Assembly (NCBI GenBank): GCA_947476285.1
Contig: CANJPU010000025.1
Span: 1 to 64,000, forward strand
Direction: 5' to 3'
DNA from: Comamonadaceae bacterium
GTDB taxonomy: Bacteria > Pseudomonadota > Gammaproteobacteria > Burkholderiales > Burkholderiaceae_C
Length of the DNA stretch: 64,000 nucleotides
This document shows positions 1 through 9,302 of the stretch, in pieces (positions within the stretch are counted from its first letter, which is position 1; each line of letters begins with the position of its first letter). The notes under the pieces were generated by a model. The model did no database searches. It was not told the DNA's origin and saw only the letters and a program-made list of their open reading frames with translations. A program made the position numbers and the translations under genes.

Positions 1-108
1 AATTTCTACAACCATACAAGATTGCACTCGACGCTGGGCTACGTCAGCCCGATGACGTTCGAGCAACGCTGGATCGCGGCCCAGCAGCAAGACAGGAAGT
101 CCGCATAA
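1..108 (+). CDS. IS3-family transposase OrfB, C-terminal fragment (5' end outside window)
   Basis: Thirty-five codons and a stop are visible. The residues match the end of the DDE integrase domain of IS3-family OrfB proteins: an N-H-T-R-L-H-S-T-L-G-Y segment, then a P-x-x-F-E-Q-R-W block and a basic tail. The catalytic acidic residues would lie upstream, outside the window. The short distance from stop codon to element end is usual for this family. Whether the element is complete cannot be judged from here. Confidence 0.8.
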   Translation, partial: NFYNHTRLHSTLGYVSPMTFEQRWIAAQQQDRKSA

Positions 109-147
109 TGGGCAGCCTATGGAGTGCGGTAAACAGGGGCAAGGTCA
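1..147 (+). mobile_element. Right end of an IS3-family insertion sequence
   Basis: Frame 1 reads the C-terminal end of an IS3-family OrfB transposase (integrase core), with the typical YNHTRLHSTLGY motif, and stops at a TAA at 106-108. About 40 bases later the sequence ends in CA at 147; read on the minus strand this gives a TGACCTTGCCCC start, which looks like an IS3-family terminal inverted repeat. Immediately after it the sequence becomes TPR-protein coding sequence in mid-repeat, so the element appears to be inserted in the gene that continues to 1360. The left end and most of the transposase lie outside the window. The exact boundary at 147 is inferred from the terminal CA. Confidence 0.75.
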
Positions 148-1360
148 AATAGCACTGCGTCCTGAAGGTCACGAGGCGCATAGCAACCTGGGCGTGGTGC
201 TGGCAGACCTGCAAGAATGGGATGGCGCGCTGGCCAGCTACGACAGAGCGCTTGAACTCTTGCCGCAGTTCGCCAAGGCCTGGGTCAACCGAGGTGTTGC
301 ACTGAACGCCCTCAAGCAATTGCCCATGGCAATTGCAAGCTATGACCGGGCCATCGCCATCGAGCCCGAGTTTCCTGGTGCGCACTGGAACAAAGCCCTG
401 GCATGCTTGAGAGTTGGTGACTTGGAGCTTGGTTGGAAGCTCTTTGAATGGCGGTGGAAGAACGTAGATGCCAACCCGAAGCGTCGGTCCTACGCGCAGC
501 CTCTGTGGCTGGGCGAGTTGTCTTTGAATGGCAAGACCATCCTGCTGCATCACGAGCAAGGCATGGGCGACACGCTTCAGTTCTGCCGGTATGTGCCCTT
601 GCTGGCCAAGGCAGGCGCGCGGGTGATGCTGGAGGTGCCTCGGCCCTTGGTGAATCTACTGAAGGGTCTTGAGGGTGTCGATACGGTGGTCCAGCAGGAC
701 GCAAAGCTTTCGAGCTTCGACCTGCACTGCCCGATGATGTCGCTGCCCTTGGCATTCAAGACGAGTCTGTTGACCATTCCATTCGCTGATCGCTATCTCA
801 ATGCCGATGAGGACAAGATTGCGTACTGGGATCGAGCCCTTGGTGCAAGAGCCCGGCCACGCGTAGGCCTGGTGTGGAACGGCGGCTTTCGCGCACATCA
901 ACCGGAAGTGTGGGCCGTCAACGAACGGCGCAACATGCCGGTGCAACACCTCGCCGCCCTCAAAGGCCTTGACTGCCAATTCATCAGCCTGCAAAAAGGC
1001 GACCCAGCCGAGGCGGAGTTCAAGCAACTGCAGCAAGAGGGCTGGGACGGCCCCGACATTCTGAACAGAGTCGATCAACTCAATGACTTCTCAGACACCG
1101 CCGCATTGATCGCCTCACTTGATCTGGTGATCGCAGTGGACACCTCGGTGGCCCATCTGGCCGGTGCGCTGGGCAAGCCTGTGTGGCTCTTGAACCGCTT
1201 CGACTCCTGCTGGCGTTGGCTCATCGACCGGCAAGACTCGCCCTGGTATCAATCGATGCGCATCTTCAATCAGAAGAGTCCGGGGGATTGGGACGGTGTG
1301 ATGAAGGATGTCGTCGCGGCCTCGAGCATCAGTGCGAAAGATCACCTCAAAAAATCATAG
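119..1360 (+). CDS. TPR / heptosyltransferase-fold glycosyltransferase, N-terminus cut off by an IS
   Basis: Two TPR units are left (about residues 20-100), then a GT9-like (ADP-heptose transferase fold) domain to about residue 395 with an EQGMGD loop, a VGLVWNG segment and a C-terminal DTSVAHLAGALGKP block followed by WRWL, typical of TPR-linked glycosyltransferases. The first ATG (119) lies inside the IS end, so residues 1-10 are IS-derived, and the native sequence resumes at about 148 in the second half of a TPR. The paralogue at 2271-4220 has nine TPRs, so several repeats are probably missing here. The 3' end overlaps the convergent hydrolase gene by 19 bases. The acceptor is unknown. It may be non-functional or expressed from the IS. 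Confidence 0.75.
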   Translation: MECGKQGQGQIALRPEGHEAHSNLGVVLADLQEWDGALASYDRALELLPQFAKAWVNRGVALNALKQLPMAIASYDRAIAIEPEFPGAHWNKALACLRVGDLELGWKLFEWRWKNVDANPKRRSYAQPLWLGELSLNGKTILLHHEQGMGDTLQFCRYVPLLAKAGARVMLEVPRPLVNLLKGLEGVDTVVQQDAKLSSFDLHCPMMSLPLAFKTSLLTIPFADRYLNADEDKIAYWDRALGARARPRVGLVWNGGFRAHQPEVWAVNERRNMPVQHLAALKGLDCQFISLQKGDPAEAEFKQLQQEGWDGPDILNRVDQLNDFSDTAALIASLDLVIAVDTSVAHLAGALGKPVWLLNRFDSCWRWLIDRQDSPWYQSMRIFNQKSPGDWDGVMKDVVAASSISAKDHLKKS

Positions 1361-2151
1361 CCACGCAGCGCGGCCTCTATGGCAGCTGCGGTGGCGATGG
1401 GGTTTTCCATCGGAAAGAGATGACCGCCATCCAACATCATGATGCGTCCCTTCGTGACCTGCTCGGTCATGGTGGTGCCCACTTGGCGGAACTCCTGCGA
1501 GCCGCGTGCGCCGATGAAGGCGGCTGCGCACTTGAGCGGGTGGCGCTTGAGCACGCGGTCCATATTGTGGGGCAGGGTGTTGTAGATGGCGGTCTCGATG
1601 TCGCGGTCAAAGCTGAGCACGCAGTCGCCGTCTTCGTCATGGGTGCAGTGATTGACATAGTCAAGCAAGACCTGTTCGTCCCAGTGGGCAAAGGCCCGTT
1701 TGTGGCGAAAGTATTCCAGCGCTGCTTCGCGCGACGCCCAGCGGTTCTTGCGCCTTCGGCTCACACGGCCAGGCGAGATGGCGCCCACCAGTTGCGTGCG
1801 CTTCATCGCGCCAAGGGCTGTGGCTTTCCAGCCGCCCAGAAGTGGCGAGTCCAGCATCAGCACACCGCGGGTCAGCTCGGGGTGCAACGCGGCGCACATC
1901 AAGCTGAGAAACCCACCCAGGGAATGGCCGACCAGAAATGCGGGTTCACCGTGTTTAGACACCTCACGCGCGGTGAAGTCGTGCAGCTGCTGCACAAGAT
2001 GTGGCCAACTGTCGGTGACCGGGTAACGCGGGTCATGGCCAAACTTGTCAACTGCCCGCACCACAAATCCGCGCGTGCGAAGATGGCGAAACAGCACCGA
2101 ATAGGTGGCGGCTGGAAAGCTGTTGGCGTGGGCGAAGACAATGAGGCTCAT
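1342..2151 (-). CDS. alpha/beta-fold hydrolase
   Basis: A 269-residue protein with the compact alpha/beta hydrolase layout and no signal peptide. The nucleophile elbow GHSLGG is at residues 75-80 (Ser77). The likely catalytic histidine is in the DGGHLFP segment near the C-terminus (His244), and an oxyanion-hole HAN motif follows the first strand near residue 8. It sits between two TPR-glycosyltransferase paralogues, converging with the first (19-base overlap) and diverging from the second. The substrate cannot be told from sequence; esterases and lipase-like hydrolases are the usual members. Confidence 0.8.
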   Translation of the reverse strand: MSLIVFAHANSFPAATYSVLFRHLRTRGFVVRAVDKFGHDPRYPVTDSWPHLVQQLHDFTAREVSKHGEPAFLVGHSLGGFLSLMCAALHPELTRGVLMLDSPLLGGWKATALGAMKRTQLVGAISPGRVSRRRKNRWASREAALEYFRHKRAFAHWDEQVLLDYVNHCTHDEDGDCVLSFDRDIETAIYNTLPHNMDRVLKRHPLKCAAAFIGARGSQEFRQVGTTMTEQVTKGRIMMLDGGHLFPMENPIATAAAIEAALRGYDFLR

Positions 2152-2270
2152 GGCATGGGCTTGATTGCCATTGCGGGCGCAGTGATAAATTGCGGGCTTG
2201 AGGAATATCGCATCGACCCGAACATTCTAGGCTTTCACTCATACGCTCGAACCCTGGCAGCAAAGTGCAG

Positions 2271-4220
2271 ATGAACTCACCCGCCCCCACGTCACCCGCA
2301 AGCAACTCAGCCACCCTGAGTGCGCTCATCGAGCGGGCCGCGACATTTCACAGGCAAGGCCAGCTTCAACAGGCGCAGGCGCTGTATGAGGACATCCTGC
2401 GGCGAGAGCCCCGGCATTTTGATGCGCTGCATCTGCTAGGTGTGGTGCACGCCCAGTGCGGGCGGGGGCAACTCGCTCTGGAGTGGATGGACAAGGCCAT
2501 CCGCATCGCCCCGGGCCACGCAGCGGTGCAGCACAACCGTGCCAATCTGCTCAAGACCTTGGGGTTGATCGATGCCGCAGTCGATGCCTACAGCCGGGTG
2601 ATCACCCTGGACCCCACTCATACCGATGCGCTGTTTCAGCGGGCCCGGTTGTTTGAAGAGCTGGGCCGTCACAAGCTGGCTCTGGCTGACTATGACGATC
2701 TCATCCGGCGCAACCCTCAGATGGCAGGTGCTCATTACAACCGGGGCCATGTGCTGCGCTCATTGGGGCAACTGAGGGACGCGCAGCTGAGCTATGAGCG
2801 TGCCATCTCCGTCCAGCCCGATTTTGCAGATGCCCACTGCAGCCGCGGTGATGTGCTGCATGCGCAGGGTCAGGGCGAAGCGGCTGTTCAAGCCTATGAC
2901 AAGGCCATCACCCTGTCGCCTGCCAACACAAACGCCTGGGGCAACCGTGGCGGCGTGCTCATGATGATGGGGCAGCCTGAAGCCGCTTTGGCAAGCTATG
3001 ACAAGGTCATTGCGATCGATGCGTCATCGGCACAAGCCCATGCCAATCGTGCGCGGGTGTTGCACGCGCTGCATCGGCATGAGCAAGCCGTGGCCGCTTT
3101 CGACAAGGCAATTGCCCTGCAATCTGACGATGCCCAAGCGCACTCTGACAAAGCGGATGCATTGGTTGGCATGCAACTGCTGGAAGCGGCCTTTGCAAGT
3201 TACGACCAATCCATTGCCCTGCGGCCTGCGCATGCTCAGACACTCTCGAACAAATCCGTGGCTCTGCTCCTGGGTGGGCAGCTCAAGCCTGGGTGGGAGC
3301 TGTACGAATGGCGCTGGAAGGCGGCCGATCAGGTGACAGCCTATTTGCCCACCGGCAAGCCAGCGTTCAGCATGTCGGACCACAAGAAGAAGGTGCTGGT
3401 CTGGTGCGAGCAGGGTTTGGGCGACGAGATCATGTTCAGCTCTGTCTTGCCCGAGTTCAATCGCCTGTGCGCCAAGCTGCTGGTGCGCACCGATGCGCGT
3501 CTGGTGCCGCTGCTGGCGCGCTCGATGCCAGACATTGAATTCATCGCGCGGGGAAGTCCTATCGATGAGACGCGCTACGACGAGCAGATTGCGATGGGCG
3601 GCATGTGCCGGTTCCTGCGCAATGAGCTTGAAAGCTTCAAGCCTGCATCGGCAGGCTACCTGGTGGCCGACCCAGACAAGGCGCGAAGCCTGCGCCGCGC
3701 ACTCGTAGGCGCGTCAAGTGACAAGCTGTGCGGCATCAGTTGGCGCAGCAAGAATCCGCACAATGGCGCGGACCGCAGCCTGGGCCTCGCGTCTTTGGTC
3801 AAGCCCCTTGCAATGCCAGGCGTGCGCTTTGTCAATCTGCAGTATGGCGACACCCAGCAAGAGATTGACGACGTGGCCCAGCAGCTTGGGATTGAAGTGC
3901 TTCAATGCACTGAGCTTGACAATCTGCGGGATGTCGACGGCTTGGCGTCGCTGATCACCGCGTGCGACTTCGTGGTTTCCGTGGCCAACAGCACGGTGCA
4001 ATTGGCGGGTGCATTGGGAAAAGATGTGCGCATTCTGCTGCCGCGCAATTGCAGTTGGCGATGGTTTCTTGTCGACGAGCACAAGAGCCCTTGGTACGCG
4101 TCGGCGACGCTCTATCGGCAGGCAGAGGACCGCGAATGGTTGCCTGTGATTGAAAGAGTGAAGGCTGAGCTGATCGGCAATCCAGGCCTGATCAAATCAG
4201 CCGCTCGTCCGGCCGCGTGA
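2271..4220 (+). CDS. TPR-repeat glycosyltransferase (heptosyltransferase-like C-terminal domain)
   Basis: A 649-residue protein with about nine consecutive 34-residue TPR units (residues 15-330; each shows the A-x-x-x-Y/F-D-x-A-I pattern), then a glycosyltransferase domain at about 350-640. The domain carries WCEQGLGDE, an ISWRSKN segment and, near the end, NSTVQLAGALGK followed by WRWF and SPWY. The same architecture is seen in the truncated gene at 119-1360. TPRs in such enzymes often present protein acceptors, so protein glycosylation is plausible but unproven. The ATG at 2271 is preferred to an in-frame GTG six bases upstream. The 3' end overlaps the convergent protease gene by 29 bases. 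Binding residues differ from the first copy (NST for DTS). Confidence 0.8.
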   Translation: MNSPAPTSPASNSATLSALIERAATFHRQGQLQQAQALYEDILRREPRHFDALHLLGVVHAQCGRGQLALEWMDKAIRIAPGHAAVQHNRANLLKTLGLIDAAVDAYSRVITLDPTHTDALFQRARLFEELGRHKLALADYDDLIRRNPQMAGAHYNRGHVLRSLGQLRDAQLSYERAISVQPDFADAHCSRGDVLHAQGQGEAAVQAYDKAITLSPANTNAWGNRGGVLMMMGQPEAALASYDKVIAIDASSAQAHANRARVLHALHRHEQAVAAFDKAIALQSDDAQAHSDKADALVGMQLLEAAFASYDQSIALRPAHAQTLSNKSVALLLGGQLKPGWELYEWRWKAADQVTAYLPTGKPAFSMSDHKKKVLVWCEQGLGDEIMFSSVLPEFNRLCAKLLVRTDARLVPLLARSMPDIEFIARGSPIDETRYDEQIAMGGMCRFLRNELESFKPASAGYLVADPDKARSLRRALVGASSDKLCGISWRSKNPHNGADRSLGLASLVKPLAMPGVRFVNLQYGDTQQEIDDVAQQLGIEVLQCTELDNLRDVDGLASLITACDFVVSVANSTVQLAGALGKDVRILLPRNCSWRWFLVDEHKSPWYASATLYRQAEDREWLPVIERVKAELIGNPGLIKSAARPAA

Positions 4221-5019
4221 TTTTCTTGAGTGGCTTGCTCGCGCCGCCGGTGATTCGCAAGGGAATCTCGGTGTGGGCATCGTCCCAGACCGGGTCTTCC
4301 AGGCTGTCGAAAACTTCGCGCAGCTTTTGGCCCCAACTGTTGTGCAGCATGCGAAAGTAGGGGTTGTGCATGTCCACGCAGACCACCTTGTCGGTCTCGA
4401 AGCGGTTGGCCTCATAGACCACCAGGTCCAGCGGGGGGCCGACCGAGAGGTTGGACTTCATGGTCGAATCCATGGAAACCAAGGCGCACTTGGCGGCCTC
4501 GGCCAGGGGTGTGTCGGGGGTGACCACGCGGTCGAGCACCGGCTTGCCGTATTTGGATTCGCCGATCTGGAAGTAGGGCGACTCGGGCGTGGCCTCGATG
4601 AAATTGCCGGCCGAATAGACCTGGAACAGGCGCATGCCCTCACCGCGAATCTGGCCGCCGAAGATCAAAGACACATTGAATTCAACCCCCGCATGCTTGA
4701 GCGCGGCGGCGTCGCGGTCGTACACATGGCGCACCGCATTGCCCAGCACCCGCGCCGCGTCGAACATGCTCTTGGCGTTCCAGATGGTCACGGCCTCGCC
4801 TTCGTCGCGCTCCTTGAGCTGTTCGACCTGCAAAATCTCGCGTACCGATTGGGAGATGCTGAGGTTGCCTGCCGACAGCAGCACCATGAAGCGATCGCCA
4901 GGCCGCTCATAGACGATCATCTTGCGAAAGGTGCTGATGTTGTCCACGCCCGCGTTGGTGCGCGAGTCCGACAAAAACACCAGCCCGGCGTTGAGTTTGA
5001 TGCCGACGCAATAAGTCAT
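4192..5019 (-). CDS. Anbu-type proteasome-like peptidase
   Basis: A 275-residue protein beginning MTYC, so removal of Met would expose Thr as an N-terminal nucleophile, as in proteasome beta subunits and Hsl[11 protein letters not shown] near residues 17-26 and LLSAGNLS near 47-54 are characteristic of the bacterial Anbu family of self-compartmentalising NTN hydrolases. Its ATG overlaps the mutS stop by four bases (ATGA), so translation is probably coupled. Anbu genes are usually described beside ATP-grasp, alpha-E and transglutaminase-like genes; none of these is in this window. The C-terminal tail beyond the NTN fold is polar and basic. The substrate is unknown. Confidence 0.85.
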   Translation of the reverse strand: MTYCVGIKLNAGLVFLSDSRTNAGVDNISTFRKMIVYERPGDRFMVLLSAGNLSISQSVREILQVEQLKERDEGEAVTIWNAKSMFDAARVLGNAVRHVYDRDAAALKHAGVEFNVSLIFGGQIRGEGMRLFQVYSAGNFIEATPESPYFQIGESKYGKPVLDRVVTPDTPLAEAAKCALVSMDSTMKSNLSVGPPLDLVVYEANRFETDKVVCVDMHNPYFRMLHNSWGQKLREVFDSLEDPVWDDAHTEIPLRITGGASKPLKKITRPDERLI

Positions 5020-7655
5020 GATTCCCCCAGTTTCTTCAGAGCATACAGTGCATCGAGCGCCTCGCGTGGGCTCATGGCGTCAGGGTCCAGTGCCGCCAGG
5101 GCGGCTTCCACCGCGCTGTGGGAGGGCGCCTCCACCTCGGGCGGCGGCGCGAACAAGTCCACCTGCTCGCGGCTTTGTGTCTGCTGCGCCTCCAGCGCCG
5201 CCAGCGCATGGCGCGCATGGTTGACCACAGCCGCTGGCATGCCTGCAAGCCGGGCCACATGAATGCCGTAGCTGCGGCTGGCCGGGCCGGGCTGGATCTC
5301 GTGCAGGAACACGATGTCAGTACCGGACTCGGCCGCGCTCACGTGCACGTTCACTGCCGCATGGTGATTGGCCGGAAACTCGGTCAACTCAAAATAGTGC
5401 GTTGCAAACAAAGTGAAAGCCTGGGACTTGTCATGCAAATGGGCAGCAATGCCTGAGGCCAAGGCCAGCCCGTCAAAGGTAGAGGTGCCGCGGCCGATCT
5501 CGTCCATCAGCACCAGTGAATTGGCGGTGGCCGCATGCAGGATCTGCGCCCCCTCGGTCATCTCCAGCATGAAGGTCGATTGCGCATTGGCCAGATCATC
5601 GGCCGCGCCAATGCGGGTATGAATGGCGTCCATCGGCCCCAGCCGGCAGGCGCTGGCCGGCACATAAGAGCCCATGGCCGCCAGCAGGCAGATGAGGGCC
5701 ACCTGTCGCATGTAGGTGGATTTGCCGCCCATGTTGGGGCCGGTGATGATCTGCATGCGCTGGCGTGGGCCCAGGCGCGTGTCGTTGGCAATGAAGGCGC
5801 CACCGCTGGTTTGCGCCAGCCGCGCCTGCACCACCGGGTGGCGGCCCTGAGTGATGTCTATGCCCGGCTCTTTCATGAACTGCGGTCGGCACCATTCCAG
5901 CGTGAGCGAGCGCTCGGCCAGCGCGCACAAGGCGTCCAGCGCGGCCAGCGCACGGGCCAGTCGGGAGAGAGCGGGCACGAATTGCTGCAACTGGTCCAGC
6001 AGTTGCTCGTAAAGCCACTTCTCGCGGGCCAGGGCGCGGTCTTGCGCGGACAAAGCTTTGTCTTCAAATGCCTTGAGCTCGGGTGTGATGAATCGCTCGG
6101 CGTTCTTCAGCGTCTGGCGCCGGCGGTAGTCGTCGGGTACTTTGTCAAGCTGGCCTTGGGTGACTTCGATGTAGAAGCCGTGCACCTTGTTGAACTGCAC
6201 GCGCAGATTGGCAATGCCGGTGCGGGCCTTCTCGCGTGCTTCCAGGTCCAGCAGAAAGCTGTCGCAGTTGTCTTGAATGGCCCGCAGTTCGTCGAGCTGG
6301 GCGTCCAGCCCGGTGGCAATCACGCCGCCATCGCGCACCAAGGCGGCGGGCTCATCCATGATGCTGGCGGCCAGCAAGGCGGCGCAGCCAGCAGGCGGCG
6401 CCAGATCGGCGGTGATCTGGGCCAGCAAGCCATCATGGCTCGCAAGCTGCTGCGACAGCAGCCGCGCTTTGTCCAGCGACTGGCCCAGCCCCACCAACTC
6501 GCGCGGGCGCACCTGACGCAAGGCAATGCGGGCGGTGATGCGTTCGACGTCGCTGCAGCCCTTGAGCTGCGCGCGCAGTGCTTGCCACAGGGCTTCGCGC
6601 AGCGCGGTCACGGCGTCCAGGCGCGCCTGCGCTTGTGTGCGCTCGCGCCGTGGCTCCAGCAGCCACGCGCGCAGCATGCGGCTGCCCATGCCGGTCATGC
6701 AGGTGTCCAGCAGCGAGAACACAGTGGGCGAGTCTTCGCCGCGCAAGGTCTGCACCAGCTCCAGGTTGCGCCGGGTGGTTTGCGGCAGATCGATCAGCTC
6801 GTCGTTGCGCTGCACTGAGAGGCTTTGCACATGCGAGAGCGCGCGCCCCTGCGTGTGCTCGGCATAGGCCAGCAGCGCCGCCGCCGCCGCATGCGCATGG
6901 GGAAGTTCGTCCGCGCCCCATGCTGCCAGCGATGCGCTGTGCAACTGCTCTTGCAGCTTGCGCAAGCCCAGGCCAGGGTCGAATTGCCATTCAGGCCGTT
7001 GCGTCAGAGAAAGTGCGCTTGCAAAACGCAAGGCCTTCAGCCGCTGCTCGAATGCGCCGGTGACGTCCGCTGAGAACAGCAGCTCGCTGGGCGCAATGCG
7101 CGCCACCCAGGCCTCCAGCTCGTCGGCGGCGCATTCGGCCAGTTGCAGCGCGCCCTGCGTCACACTCAGCCAGGCCAGGCCCAGGCGATGGCGCGCGGCC
7201 TGATGCACGGCCAGCAAGATCGCCTCGGATTTGTCGCTCAATAGCTCGGTGTCGGTCAGCGTGCCCGGCGTCACCACCCGCACCACCTTGCGCTCAACCG
7301 GCCCCTTGGAGGTGGCCACATCGCCCACTTGTTCGCAGATCGCCACCGATTCGCCGTGTTTGATCAGGCGCGCAAGGTAGCTCTCCATCGAATGAAACGG
7401 CACCCCGGCCATCACCACCGGCTCGCCAGCCGACTGGCCCCGGCGCGTGAGCGTGATGTCCAGCAAGCGCGCGGCCTTCTCGGCATCGGCGAAAAACAAC
7501 TCGTAGAAATCGCCCATGCGGTAGAACACCAGCGTGTGCGGATGCTCGGCCTTGATGGCCAGGTACTGGGCCATCATCGGTGTGTGGTTCGAAAAATCCT
7601 GCTTTTCCCTCTGAGAGAGCACCTGCTTTTCGTTTGAGTCAGAGGGGAAAACCAT
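5016..7655 (-). CDS. mutS: DNA mismatch repair protein MutS
   Basis: An 879-residue MutS with the full domain order. The mismatch-recognition domain carries the FYELF motif near residue 50 (Phe-x-Glu wedge), followed by connector, lever and clamp, and then the ABC-type ATPase with Walker [10 protein letters not shown] near residue 640, Walker [13 protein letters not shown] and the ATHYFEL switch. It binds mismatches and recruits MutL. The first ATG gives a short leader before the conserved [14 protein letters not shown] start; a GTG 36 bases downstream is an alternative. It lies 108 bases after the transporter operon on the same strand and overlaps the Anbu gene by four bases. The length is usual for betaproteobacteria. 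Confidence 0.97.
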   Translation of the reverse strand: MVFPSDSNEKQVLSQREKQDFSNHTPMMAQYLAIKAEHPHTLVFYRMGDFYELFFADAEKAARLLDITLTRRGQSAGEPVVMAGVPFHSMESYLARLIKHGESVAICEQVGDVATSKGPVERKVVRVVTPGTLTDTELLSDKSEAILLAVHQAARHRLGLAWLSVTQGALQLAECAADELEAWVARIAPSELLFSADVTGAFEQRLKALRFASALSLTQRPEWQFDPGLGLRKLQEQLHSASLAAWGADELPHAHAAAAALLAYAEHTQGRALSHVQSLSVQRNDELIDLPQTTRRNLELVQTLRGEDSPTVFSLLDTCMTGMGSRMLRAWLLEPRRERTQAQARLDAVTALREALWQALRAQLKGCSDVERITARIALRQVRPRELVGLGQSLDKARLLSQQLASHDGLLAQITADLAPPAGCAALLAASIMDEPAALVRDGGVIATGLDAQLDELRAIQDNCDSFLLDLEAREKARTGIANLRVQFNKVHGFYIEVTQGQLDKVPDDYRRRQTLKNAERFITPELKAFEDKALSAQDRALAREKWLYEQLLDQLQQFVPALSRLARALAALDALCALAERSLTLEWCRPQFMKEPGIDITQGRHPVVQARLAQTSGGAFIANDTRLGPRQRMQIITGPNMGGKSTYMRQVALICLLAAMGSYVPASACRLGPMDAIHTRIGAADDLANAQSTFMLEMTEGAQILHAATANSLVLMDEIGRGTSTFDGLALASGIAAHLHDKSQAFTLFATHYFELTEFPANHHAAVNVHVSAAESGTDIVFLHEIQPGPASRSYGIHVARLAGMPAAVVNHARHALAALEAQQTQSREQVDLFAPPPEVEAPSHSAVEAALAALDPDAMSPREALDALYALKKLGES

Positions 7656-7763
7656 TGCGTGCTTCGATACCTTCTTGGGCTTGGTGGATGGGCGCGATTA
7701 TCTCGCGTCCGGCGACCAGGTAGCCTATGAGGCCTCGTACGCAGTGCGCCCGCGTTGCGGTGG

Positions 7764-9302
7764 CTACTTCTTCTCGATGTTCCAGAGAATCGGCCACGAC
7801 ACTGCGGGTGTGGGCTTCCACTGGATGTTGCTGCGGGCCGCGTAGATCGACTGCACCGACCACAGCGGCATGAACAAGGCGTCGTCGTGGATGCGCTTGA
7901 ACAGCTTGCTGATATAGACCGAGCGCTCCTTGGCCGATGAAAAATCATTCATCTTGAGCAGGTCTTTGTCCAGCGCCGGGTCCGAGTAGAAGGAGTTGGC
8001 TCCGTCGGTCACCGCAAACTTGAGCAGGCGACCGGAGGGGTCGTTGTTGTAGTCGGTGTTGCCAACGAACACCATGTCCACTGACGGGTCCTTCGTCTTG
8101 GGTGTGACGATGCCCAGCCAGGCGCCGTATTCCATGATGCTCAGGTTGGTCTTGACTCCTATCTGCGACAAGTCGTAGGCGATGCCTTCCACCGTCTGCT
8201 TGCTGGCGGCATAGCGGCCCTCGGCGACGCCGATCAGTTTGAGCGGACGGTTGAAGTCAAATCCAGCCTTGACCAGCATGTCGCGCGCCTTCTTGGGGTC
8301 GTAGTAGAAGGCATCGACCTGGCCTTCGCAGCCGATCACGCCCGGGTTGCAGAACAACTCCTGCGGCGTCGCGAAGGTCAGCAGCAGACTGCGTGAGAGC
8401 GCGTTCTTGTTCACCGCAATGTTGAGCGCCTGGCGCACTTCCTTCTTCTTGAGGTCCGGATTGTTGCCGCGGTTGTTGATCGAGACAAACAGGTTGTTGT
8501 AGCTGGGTGCGCTGATGACCTTGATGTTCGGGTCACGGCGCAGCGGCGCGGCGATGGCGGGCGGCACGTTGATCACCAGATCGGCCTCGCCGGTCTGGAT
8601 CTGGGCAATGCGGGCCAGGTCGTCGGGCACGATCTTGATGGTGACATCGCCGACTTTGGGCGCGCGGCCCCAATGGGCGTCAAAGCCCTTGAGCTTGATG
8701 TACTCCTTGACGCGCCGCTCGACGAAGGCGAAGGGGCCGGTGCCAACCGGCTGCCTTGCGTAGGCTTCGCGGCCCACCTTGGCGTGGTGATTCTTGGGCA
8801 CCATCAGCCAATAGGTATCCATGTTCTCCAACAGGCTGGCGTCGCGCGTCTTGAGCTTGATGCGTACCTGCAGCGCATCAATGATCTCGACATCGGCGAT
8901 GTTGGCTGCCAGCACGTTAGCGCGCGGGTTGCGCGATGCCGGGTCAACCGCATGTTGCCAGCTGAAGCGCACGTCCTCGGCGGTGAAGGCGTCCCCGTTA
9001 TGAAACTTCACATTGCGGCGCAGCTTGAAGGTGTAGACCAGACCGTCGGGGCTGATGGCAACGCTCTCGGCCAGCGTGGGCACCAGTTTGCCGGTTTCGT
9101 CATGACCGTAGAGGCTCTCGAACACATTCGAGAAGAAGAGGTAGTCGTTGCCCGAGGTGACCTTGGTTGGGTCCAGCGTGACGATGTCCGCGCCGGTCGC
9201 GGCTACCAAGGCGGGCTTGGTCTGGGCGTGCGCGTCCGGTAGCCAGATGGCGCCCAGGGTGGCCAGCGCAAGTGCGAGTGCAGTGAGTGATCCTCGGTTC
9301 AT
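7764..9302 (-). CDS. Peptide/nickel-type ABC transporter substrate-binding protein (SBP_bac_5)
   Basis: A 512-residue periplasmic binding protein with a Sec signal peptide (basic MNRG start, hydrophobic stretch, cleavage near AHA-QT at about residue 27). The mature part shows the DppA/OppA family core: DIVTLDPTK near the start, an ESLYGHDE segment, LVYTFKLRRNVKFH and a DVRFSW block. It would deliver a peptide-like ligand to the permease pair encoded upstream. Its ATG overlaps the stop of the preceding ATPase gene by four bases, making it the last of five coupled genes; in many such operons the binding protein comes first. The ligand cannot be assigned. Confidence 0.9.
   Translation of the reverse strand: MNRGSLTALALALATLGAIWLPDAHAQTKPALVAATGADIVTLDPTKVTSGNDYLFFSNVFESLYGHDETGKLVPTLAESVAISPDGLVYTFKLRRNVKFHNGDAFTAEDVRFSWQHAVDPASRNPRANVLAANIADVEIIDALQVRIKLKTRDASLLENMDTYWLMVPKNHHAKVGREAYARQPVGTGPFAFVERRVKEYIKLKGFDAHWGRAPKVGDVTIKIVPDDLARIAQIQTGEADLVINVPPAIAAPLRRDPNIKVISAPSYNNLFVSINNRGNNPDLKKKEVRQALNIAVNKNALSRSLLLTFATPQELFCNPGVIGCEGQVDAFYYDPKKARDMLVKAGFDFNRPLKLIGVAEGRYAASKQTVEGIAYDLSQIGVKTNLSIMEYGAWLGIVTPKTKDPSVDMVFVGNTDYNNDPSGRLLKFAVTDGANSFYSDPALDKDLLKMNDFSSAKERSVYISKLFKRIHDDALFMPLWSVQSIYAARSNIQWKPTPAVSWPILWNIEKK

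Noticed and set aside
5535..6818. 427-codon open frame antisense to mutS
   Set aside because: Shadow of mutS; all conserved MutS motifs are on the other strand.
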